NCBI GenBank assembly: GCA_964007475.1
Contig: OZ023274.1
Span: 22,960,043-23,024,042, forward strand
Source of the DNA: Hybos culiciformis
Taxonomy: Eukaryota; Arthropoda; Insecta; Diptera; Hybotidae
Direction of reading: 5' to 3'
Length of the DNA stretch: 64,000 bases
This document shows, one piece after another, positions 54,801 through 64,000 of this stretch. The notes beneath the pieces are model-generated. The model was not told the DNA's origin and ran no database searches. It saw only the letters and a program-made list of their open reading frames with translations. Made by a program: the position numbers and the translations under genes. The stretch's first letter is position 1, and each line of letters starts with the position of its first letter.

Positions 54801-56060
54801 AATTTTGAAAATATTATAGATAATCGATAGTACCTATTTGTCTAAAACAAAAATGAGCTAGGTCCACCTTATTAAGATTAAATTAACTATGGGATACGGA
54901 CGATGAGTTTTTTTTAGCCGTTTTCCATCAAAAACTCATCAAAAAACGAACTATGTACACATTATTTTCATGAAATTTCAATTTATCTGTCCGGCGTTCG
55001 CCACTGAAATACTTATAACTAGTGAACTGTCAAATCGATTTAAATTTGTTGAATGCCAAAATTTACGAATAATCTTTTTATTTTTATGCAATAAAATTGT
55101 GCGATTTGGGTTTTGGAAGTTGAAGGCTGTAAGCCAACCAAGAGTTTAAATAATTTTCTTATACAATTTATATAATTTTCACTTTTTTCAAAAGCTGTAG
55201 ATTTCGATGAAAATTAGTGTGTTAAATGGATATCGATCAGACGAATAAAATGGTTAGACTCTGAATTTTTCCAAAGATTCGGATTGGGATTTGATTTCGA
55301 TGAAAATTTCTAATAGGTATTTTAAATCGAAATGTTGAAACCGGGCTTCGAAGCTCATTTTACATTTTCCTCTCCTACTTTCCTAACTTTATCGTTGGTT
55401 GTCACACATTAAGATTTTCTTTATAATTTAAAATTATTTTATGAGTTTCATTGAAAAATATTAAGAATTTTCAAAATCGCATATAATTATATACATATAA
55501 GATTGCATTTCGTTAATAATATGAAAAAGAAAATAATTAGAATGTTAGAAATAGGAAAGAATCTAATTACAACGTCACAGTTAATTTTGATGAATTAATC
55601 ACGTATTTTTTGAAGTATAGTTTTTTTTTTTTTAAAGATTTCACCTTTTGAAATATAGTTAAACTGGTTTCAAAATAATTAAATATTTATGCACTATGTA
55701 TATGTGCGCCGCTACGTTGACTTTATTATAGGCATCAAATATAGAAGAAGGCTGCCTAATTTATTTCAAAAAATTTGTAAATTTTGAAACGATTAATTTT
55801 CTGTTCTATTTTCCACTCTTCTACATGTAATTTTAATATTTGTCTTAAAATTTTGAAAATGACAAGGTTTTTAGTATATTTTATTTCCTTAGTGCACTAT
55901 CATATACAATTAGTTTTAAGCGGGATCACGGTATAATGTCTATGACAGTAATTTATACGAAAAAAAGACATAATGTCTATACCATTTTTATTTTGTTTTG
56001 AAAACAACATAATGTCTGTAGGACTTATGCCTTTTATTCGTATCCATTATGACGTCGCAG
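51883..56060. other. AT-rich spacer
   Basis: No gene is supported. ATAATGTCT occurs three times near 55935, 55971 and 56009 in an otherwise unclassified segment (about 55918-56050). Confidence 0.5.
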
Positions 56061-56069
56061 TTGATTTTT

Positions 56070-56245
56070 TATTCGTAAAAATCCATATTAATTATGTAAT
56101 AAATTGAATTTAATAATTAAATTATGGTTTTTTGTTTTTAATCCTATTTTACAGACCAATCTTTAAGTTTTGTATAAAGGAATTTTCATACACTTTACTT
56201 AGGTTCATACATATTTGTTATGATTTTTATGCTACGAGATGCTTT
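56070..56245 (-). repeat. Dispersed copy of the fold-back family from 25.6-25.8 kb
   Basis: Shares AATAATTAAATTAT, TTTTTAATCC(T/C)ATTTTACAG, ATTTGTTATGATTTTTATGC and ACGAGATGCT in order with 25655-25810 (the same strand as the left arm of that palindrome, inverted relative to the right arm). It is truncated on both sides. Confidence 0.75.
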
Positions 56246-56440
56246 GAATTTGTTTTTACACTTCTTGAAATTTATGTTGTCGCTGAAAAAGGAAAAAGTA
56301 ATTACTACATCCTTTTTTAGCGGGAAAAATTATTTGAATATATACGTAAGTAAAAGTAGATGCATACAAATATTATTTCCACATCCTTTTTTTGCTGCCC
56401 TGAATTAATATAAACGATTACGAACTATACCTGCACCCTT

Positions 56441-56506
56441 TATTTTTTTGACCGCGTTTGTACTTTGGGCTAAATTTATTTTTTTGACCGCGTTTGTACT
56501 TTGGGC
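56441..56506. repeat. 36-bp direct repeat, two copies
   Basis: TTTTTTTGACCGCGTTTGTA followed by CTTTGGGC occurs at 56441-56470 and 56477-56506. Confidence 0.85.
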
Positions 56507-58654
56507 AAAAAAATTTTTTTTTCCAATCCAAAGCAGGTGAAAGAGTACTGCACATTTCTTCTTCATTTTAATAATTTTAATCGAAATGCATATTTTTATT
56601 TTTTTTTAATGTAAGATTTATGTAAGAACAACGTAGAAAAAAAATAAAAATTAGTTTGCAATTTTTATTATTTATGACTAAGTTATTTAAATTTTAGTAA
56701 TAATAATGTGCAACAAGAGAAACGATAACAAGTGAAATATTTAAAAACTATAAAACAGAATTCATAAAGTTATATGCAATCAAAACATCATCAGAAGGAT
56801 ATCAGTTGATTATTATTATATGTATGTTTTTTTTTCTTTGTTTAACTCTCATAATCAATTTTATGATTTTTAATTTGCATATTTTTGTATATAAAAGAAT
56901 ATTTATAATTTAATTTATAATATTATATATGTCTGTCTTTCCAATTTAAATAAGTTAAGAAAATGTATGTATAAGAATTATACAAACGAATACTAAAGAT
57001 AGAGCTGCAAACTGAACAATTTGTGGCAGAAAGAAATAAAAGATTTATTTGTAAAGATATTGTTACCAAATAGTGAACTTTACCACCATTTGTTTCATGT
57101 TGAACACAATATTTCGTTGGCTTAAAAGCAAGCAGAACTCACTAAGTACATTTTTTCAGTTTTTTTTTTATATGCTAATACCACGTTTAGACAGGGATAA
57201 AATTACAAAGTTTATGCTTAAACTAGTGTAGTTTTGGTTTCTAGCATACAAAATTTCTGTAGTTAGTTACACCAGTTTAAGCTAAAACTACTTGTTAAAA
57301 CTAGAAAATGAAAGCAGTAAGCAAAAGTGAAATCAATTATTTGTAATAAATCACAGCATAATCTATGTAATACGGTCGGGCAAAATAAAATATGTGGTGA
57401 AAAACTAAAAAAAAAATTTCTACTCATACAAAAAAAATCATAATAAAAAATATAAACAATAACAAATAAATTTTTGTTGACAAAATAACACTAGTTTAAT
57501 TTTATTTTATGTCTGAACGGTTTGCTTAAACTATAAAATTTTATAGTTTAAATTTTGATGTTTGAACATAATATAAGTTAACTCAATATAATGCCAACTG
57601 TATGTTGCCAAAACCTTTATTACTTGTAACTTGATAATGTGCAAGCTATGAGAGCCTCAGTTTAATTTCACCAAACATATCGTATTGTTATAGTATATAT
57701 TATTATATTATTTTTATTATAGTAGCATTATTATATTATAATATAAATAATATAAATATAAAATAATATATTACACAATCCAGATTTGCTGAAGCAAAAA
57801 ATATTGCAGCCTTTTCATAGAAAGTAGTTTTTTAAGTACATAATATATATTCACTTAAGTTCATAATATATATTGTAAAATTCGACTGTTCTTTCAATTT
57901 TGACATAATTGAAACAAATTAAGATAAATTTTATCATAAACCCTTTGATATTTTTTTATTATATATTTTAGAAAAAAAAAATTTATTGCGTATCTTTTTC
58001 TTTTTTTTTTTTAAATGAAATAAATGTTATTAAGTCCAGCGCACTCTTATATATTTGTGGTTTCAAAATATTATGTATGTACGGATGAGCACTTACTAAA
58101 AACTGTGCAAAAAAAAAAATAAGAAAAAAAAGGAAATGTAATTTGTTATGGTTAAATAAAACGTCAAAACTTTAATTTCCTTTTTATTTAAAATTGTAAT
58201 GAATGTAAATCTAATCAATGAATTTAAAAATAAATAAACAAAAAAAAAAGAAGAAATAAGTAAATGAAAATAAAGTTTTTATTATACTATGAAAACAATA
58301 TTTAAATTAGTTATATGATGAACTTCCGAGCTCCAGACATGTAGATTTGTAATAAAATTCTGTATATACGTTGGTCAAAAATATATATATACAAATATAT
58401 ATTTGTGTAGTTTTGTCTTGAATCTTTATCTTTCTCTTTCAAATATATACAGTATAGGTACACAATAAAAATTCGGCGCCAAAGATGGGAAATTAAATTA
58501 ATGAAATAACTTTTTATTATTCTAAAGATCCATTAAAATTCGACTTGCATAGTAACAATTTAATTCGAAATCAACTAAATCTACTTATGTTTTATCATGC
58601 TCATTTGACACTGAAGAACTGAAGAAATTACTTTACTGTCTTACTTAAACGACT
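56507..58654. other. AT-rich spacer
   Basis: No gene. GTTTAAAC/CTTAAACTA-type words cluster at 57200-57560 and may mark another decayed TIR element, but no clean ends were found. Confidence 0.45.
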
Positions 58655-58662
58655 ATGATAAC

Positions 58663-59175
58663 TAGGGTTTTTGATACTCGACCATTTTCGTAAGCTCGAG
58701 CCTTCAAGCTTTTTCTATAAGGAGGATCGGGTAGCTCGAGCCACCCGAGTTTTCTTAAAAATAAAATACATAGGAAAAAACAATGGCATACAGAAACCAA
58801 TTTCAGGGCATTAAATTTTAACTTTACTCTTCTAATTTAAACATAATTTACTCATTACAAAATTATAAAAATAACAATAAATATTGCAAAATTATTAAAC
58901 GAAACGTTATAAAATATAAAAAAGCAAAACATCATAAAATATTTCAGTGTATCATTTTCTATTAAAATTGACTGTGACTTATAAGATTGAAGTGAAATAT
59001 TTCCTTATATTAACTTTTCTTTTCAATAAAATAAAAAAAAACAAAAGTAAAATGTAAAACATTAAAAATGCTGAGCTCGAGCCACTAGCAGATAAAAACT
59101 CGATCTTCATTCAAGCAAAAACAGACGAGCTAGCTCGAGCTTTTGGGATCGAGCCGGCTCGGTCCAAAAATCCTA
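58663..59175. mobile_element. hAT-like MITE with AGCTCGAGC motifs
   Basis: ATGATAAC is duplicated at 58655-58662 and 59176-59183, just outside inverted ends TAGGGTTTTTG and CAAAAATCCTA (one mismatch). AGCTCGAGC or close variants recur near both ends (58693, 58733; 59073, 59132, 59147). The middle is AT-rich with no ORF. The 8-bp duplication indicates hAT. Confidence 0.85.
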
Positions 59176-59183
59176 ATGATAAC

Positions 59184-62100
59184 ACATTATTATTATTATA
59201 CTGGAATATTATCTTAAACTATGAAACTTTGATTATAGCTCCTTCCGTGACTTAAACAAATGCAATAATTTGCTGTTATACTTTGGTATAATAATTTAGT
59301 TTTTAAGAAAGCATTAAGCTTATTTTGTTCCAAAAGTAATAAAAGTGCTTATAAGCTTATAATAAGTCAATGTCCTAATATTATTTTTGGTTTCTCTAAT
59401 TTCAAATGAAAAAAGAAAAATTTTAAAAATTAAAAACTAATATCTTTTAATTTTCAATAATTTATTTTTGATAAATTAGGCTTTCTCTAAACCCAATTAT
59501 CTTTGGAAAAAATACATATGTTTTTAATTTTTTTTATATTATTATTGATCGATTTTTAAACTCTCTTAAGTCATTTAAAAACTAATCAAAACCCTATTAA
59601 GGAAGATTTACGTTACAAATTACACTTTTTGAGAAAGCGTGTGGCATCAGTCATTAAACTTTCAAAAAAACAAAAAAAAACATAAGGCCAATATTAAAGA
59701 TTGAATAAATTAAACAAATTCCATATTAATGAAACTAGTGAAAAAAAAAAACTATATATTTGTTCAATTCATTAGGATTCTCACTTATTTTTTTTTTATT
59801 CTGATTGGCGGTATAAAATTAACAGAGAGAAAACAGAATTTTTTAATATCACCTTCAGGTTAAAATCATTCAAAATGTTAAAAGAAGTTCTTCAAAAAAA
59901 TATAATAAAAAATAAATAAATAAATAAAAAATTAAAATATGCTGCATATTATTTTCAAAACCATTGAGCAACAATGAATATTTTTCCATGTCAGAATATT
60001 ATTATATAAAAAAAAAAAAACCGTGACGCAACATAGCTTGAACTCTAAGGAAGAAGATATATACATTTTAGTTTAAGTCCCGATTTTGGGTTTAAGAACG
60101 AAACATTGTCTGAACAAACGACATGCAGATATTTTGGCAGCTGCTGTCGGAACGGTCTCTTCTTACCAGAATCTGTATTTATTTTTTAGTTCAAAAAATA
60201 GTCTTGATGTAATTAAAATTGTTGATTAAATTGATATTTAATTTTCTTGAACGTAATTTTTAGTCTATTTGTGTTTATTACGTATTTCAGCTAAAAAAAA
60301 CAGGGACGTTTTAAATAAAGGACTATTGACATCTCGAGTCTATATTAGCCAACAGTGGTCTGTAATAGTGCCCAAAGTGGCCTTTTAAGGACGAATGGTC
60401 ACCATATCTATGTATTAATTATATATTCATATAATATCTTAAAATGTCAATCATAAATGCGGATTTGTTGAAGTTTTTATTTAATATTGATTATGAATAT
60501 AATCATTTTAATTTTTTTTTAATTTTTATTAAAGAACTTTGGAATCTAAAGGATTTGATGTTGAACAGCCGTAGGCTCTAATATTTATCCACTTTTTTGT
60601 TTCTTTTTTATAATTTATAAAAAAAGGTGTTGAAATGAGTAATGCTACATTATGTAGGTATGCAGTCTGTTTAGAAATAAAAAACAAATTTAATTCATAA
60701 AATTATAATTATGCAAAAATAAACAATTTTTTTCATATTATTATTAATTATTGTCAAACCTTAATTTATTTTAATTTCAATTTTAATGAGCTACTGAATT
60801 CCGATTAATTGAAAATTATACTGCATAATTAAATTTTGCGGAAAACATCAAACAATATTTTATATTACGTACATTTTAAAAATTATTTTAAATTTCAGCA
60901 TGATGAGTGTTGTGTAATGCACTTCTTATTAAAAAAAATCACTTTGTAACTTTTAATATTCTTCCAGAATTTAGCTGAAAGATATTTTATTCTTAATAAA
61001 TTATTTAAAATAAAAATTGTTTTTCTACACTATGTCACTATCTATCCACTTTCCAAACACTAACCATCCATAAGTGCTTATTATAGAAATAGAATTGAGA
61101 AAGTTATATTATTGTTCTATTGTTACTTATGTTCCAAAATGAATAAGATTCTTTTTGGCTCGACTGGTTTTAGAAATTTTGATTGTGATACATTATGTAC
61201 ATATAGTAGTACGAATTCTGTGTTGTTCAAAAATTTGAAAGAATGAAAAAAAAACTAAAATATTTAACATTTAAATGTAATAAAAAATTAAGATTTTAAT
61301 CTTCAATAAAAATGTTTATTATGTTTTTTACACTTAGTTTTTAATTTTGTTTTATATAAGATTTAGTATAAATTTTTTTCCAATCTTTACGAAAATCCGT
61401 GCAAAATAATAACTGCTATTATAAAATAAATAATAAATACAAATTTGACAATGGGGGTCGGCACGCGTGTACATTCGATAAAATATTTAAATATTATTAT
61501 TATTATCTTAATAAGCAAATTAAAATTACAATATATACTCAGTCGATGTAATTTCAAGCGCCAAATGTATAGAAAAAATATTCTTTTTTTAAGGGTATTC
61601 TTAGATCGGTTCACACGACTGCAAGCCTCAATTTTAACTTACGCATTCAATGAAGCGTACATACGTCAAATTTTAATTTAGTTTGAGATTTTATACAAAT
61701 AGTCCAAAAAATAACTTGTAAAATTCAAACTCTGTCAAATTTAACGATTTTATCGTAATCAATTTGATCACAAAAAAAAAATACAATTACGGGATTAACG
61801 AAATTATAGATTGCATATTAGTAATGTTATTTTGAATAATATATTTCCAACTATCGAAAAATAATTTCAACATCATTTTCATAATATAAGTAGGTAGGTA
61901 CATCTAAAACTGAACGCTTACAATTTTTCTAACTACAGTATTTTAAGTTCAATTTCATGTATAGCTATCCTACATTTATTTCAATTGCATTTTTGTATTA
62001 AAAAAATAACTTTTAAAACACCCTAGTTTGAATAACTCGGAAATTTCAAAGAAAAATTTTTATGTTTATTAAGACATATATTCAATTGAGAATACTCCAA

Positions 62101-63240
62101 TAGGCTCCTGCTGATTAGTGGATCCCTATAGATTAAAGCATGCACTTCCTGAGTGTTTTTTTTATATAATTAATAATATATATATGATAAAAATATGTAC
62201 GAAACTGATGTGATCATGAAATTTACATATTTTATCAGAATATATTGTATAAGAACAATTAAGGAATAAATTCGCTATATGAATTTTATTAAATCCCAAC
62301 ACCTCATGGGGTCACACATTGGGACATAATTTTATATTTACGTTAAATAAAAAATAATAATTTGGTTTGTTTTATGTGAAATAATACAATTTCTTTCTGT
62401 TTTATAGGATGAACGCACTTAGGTAATTGGAATGGATAAGTACATTTATCTTTAACGAGCCCATTTTAATTTTTGAGCTTTTAAATGATTCGGCAATTGG
62501 TGAAATCAACATTTATATACCAAACAAATTCTTATAACCACTATTTTTCAGAACTTTCAAAAAAGTGAAGAGTTTTTGAGAAAGAATTCGGAAATTAATA
62601 TATTATTTTTATTTTTACATTACATTAATCCATTTCAAGCACAGTGGCAATTTTATTTATAATTTTATTAATTTCGTACTTCAAATTATGTACAGTTCAA
62701 AATTTAAGAATTGAAATGTAAATTTCATTAGAACGACCCATAATCATAAATTACCTTTAAATGATTTCTTAAAATAATCCAATTCCCACACGAATCTTTA
62801 CGTTTGCATTATCATTTTCGTATTCTTCTATATGTATTTGTATATTTACACGATCAAGTATTTATTTATTGAATACATTATATAATCAGGCAAGTAGTAA
62901 CTCAAATTAAAATTCTCATCATATTAAAAGACTTTTTATAGTTTGATAATTTGAATCTCAATTTTCCGTGCGAAATATGAAAATCTCTACGGAAAATCAT
63001 TTTACGAAGTATAAATCAACTCGCCCGTTTTTTTAACTGAATTTCTAAAAACTTTTTTCCAAGCCTCTATACAAGGAATTAATTGCAGAAGATTCCCGTT
63101 CTTGATTGGCGGAGTTTGGAGTTTGGATGAAAGTTTGTGATTCATATTCAAAATAAACAGATTTTTTAACAGTGATTTTTTGTTTAAAAATTAAATATGT
63201 AATATATGTACATCATAATTAGGGCTGCCAGGTCTCCGGT
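59184..63240. other. AT-rich spacer
   Basis: No gene supported; ORFs at 61387-61681 are AT-driven and overlap on opposite strands. TAGGGCTGCCAGGT at 63220-63233 resembles the hAT end at 23186 but its partner is not seen. Confidence 0.5.
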
Positions 63241-63241
63241 T

Positions 63242-64000
63242 CAGAGCCGTATCTAGAGTTTGCGCCGCCTATGGGAAAACATTTAAAATGGCGCCTAATA
63301 TCTCACTATTATCATACAAAAAATTAACTTCTAATTATTAATTTTGATCTATTTTAAATGTTATTATACGAAAAAAAGATAACATTAATTCTTTATTAAT
63401 TCAACATAGCTATTCAATTTTAAATTAATACATTTGTTGATTTTTAACAAATGCAATAACTTCAACAAATTCAATGCTTAGAAATTTTATTATTTTAATT
63501 GAATTTTTCTTGCTTTAATGTTTGCAAATTCGTTGATTATTCCATCAAAATTTGCTTCTTCGAACATTTCAAATATCATATCCGATTGACAATATAGCTA
63601 ATCCACTTAGGGAATCTTGTATCATTGTTGAAGGCATGTAATTTTTAATGAGCTTAAGTTTGCTAAAACTCTTCTCTCCACTAGCCAGCTACTGAAAGTG
63701 CAAGTAAAATTTGTAAAGCAACATAAATATTTGGAAATGTTTCACACAAATCAAGTGCAACAATTTTCTTAAAATTTCAAAATGATGTAAAGAGTTCAAA
63801 TTTTTAAACAGCTCCGCACTTTGAAATTTAAAGCATTCGATTTCATTCAGCATTTCACCTGAATCTAAACAAACATCTTATACTGCTTTATTTAATTCCA
63901 TCATGGATCTAGACATTAACTTTTCTCCCGACAAAAATTCAATAATTTTCAAATAATTATCAAATTAACAAAAATTAATTTGAAGAAAATTACGTAAATT
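63242..64000 (-). mobile_element. hAT transposon 3' portion, running off the window
   Basis: CAGAGCCGTATCTAGAG at 63242 has the form of an hAT terminal repeat. A decayed hAT transposase on the minus strand follows. The other end lies beyond the window, so the length and target duplication cannot be checked. Confidence 0.6.
63490..63965 (-). pseudogene. hAT-family transposase C-terminal region, frameshifted
   Basis: Reading the minus strand toward lower coordinates, the order is: IIEFLSGEKLMSRSMMELNK with a stop soon after; EMLNEIECFKFQSAELFKNL; ALDLCETFPNIYVALQILLA; ASGEKSFSKLKLIKNYMPST; and finally MFEEANFDGIINEFANIKAR before a stop at 63490-63492. These pieces lie in different frames. The ASxE(R/K)SFSKLKLIKNYxxST block is the signature of the hAT dimerisation domain, as found in ZMYM-like hAT transposases. 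At least three frameshifts and one in-frame stop make it a relic. Confidence 0.85.

Noticed and set aside
57182..57570. Another TIR element with GTTTAAAC words
   Set aside because: The end words match only weakly (GTTTAGACAG versus GTTCAAACAT) and no target duplication was found.

Overview
The window looks like AT-rich genomic DNA from an insect, probably a holometabolous species and perhaps a fly. The grounds are spliced genes with short GT-AG introns, a copia-type retrotransposon whose primer-binding site matches the initiator-tRNA anticodon arm as in Drosophila copia, piggyBac/hAT/PIF-like transposons, and a BTB protein that most resembles mod(mdg4). The species cannot be fixed from the sequence alone.

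Only two host genes can be supported. The first (about 5.9-8.3 kb, + strand) is a seven-exon IFT74 gene, encoding a core subunit of the intraflagellar transport B complex; all exon phases agree and predict 628 aa. The second (32.6-36.6 kb, + strand) is a diverged mod(mdg4)-like BTB gene. Its second half repeats the exon 2-intron-exon 3 module of its first half, and between the halves lie five tandem 273-275-bp copies of an exon/intron junction. I see no good evidence for other host genes; nearly all other ORFs are low-complexity or lie inside repeats.

The rest is mobile DNA and AT-rich spacer. From left to right: a piggyBac-like element with a nested TA-flanked element (1.65-3.1 kb); a TTA-flanked PIF/Harbinger-like MITE (3.84-4.19 kb); a long bare spacer (8.3-14.9 kb); a 4.95-kb TAA-flanked element with several nested elements (14.9-19.9 kb); tandem and dispersed repeats (20-22 kb); an hAT-like element with a nested palindrome (23.2-24.2 kb); a multi-copy fold-back complex (24.5-29.0 kb) interrupted by the 3' end of a Jockey-like non-LTR retrotransposon; a cluster of small TIR elements (29.2-33.2 kb, one inside BTB intron 1); TIR elements at 40.7-43.1 kb; a Helitron-like piece (44.9-45.35 kb); a recent copia element with identical 220-bp LTRs (46.87-51.32 kb); further TIR elements at 51.5 and 58.7 kb; and a decayed hAT transposase at the right edge.

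The most notable pattern is architectural. At least ten TIR elements with different termini and different target duplications (8 bp, 3 bp TTA/TAA, about 9 bp, TA) each carry their own short motif repeated inward from both ends in both orientations. Several also contain a short TTTGTATGG-like string. The BTB gene, with its internal duplication and repeat array, is the most interesting host locus.
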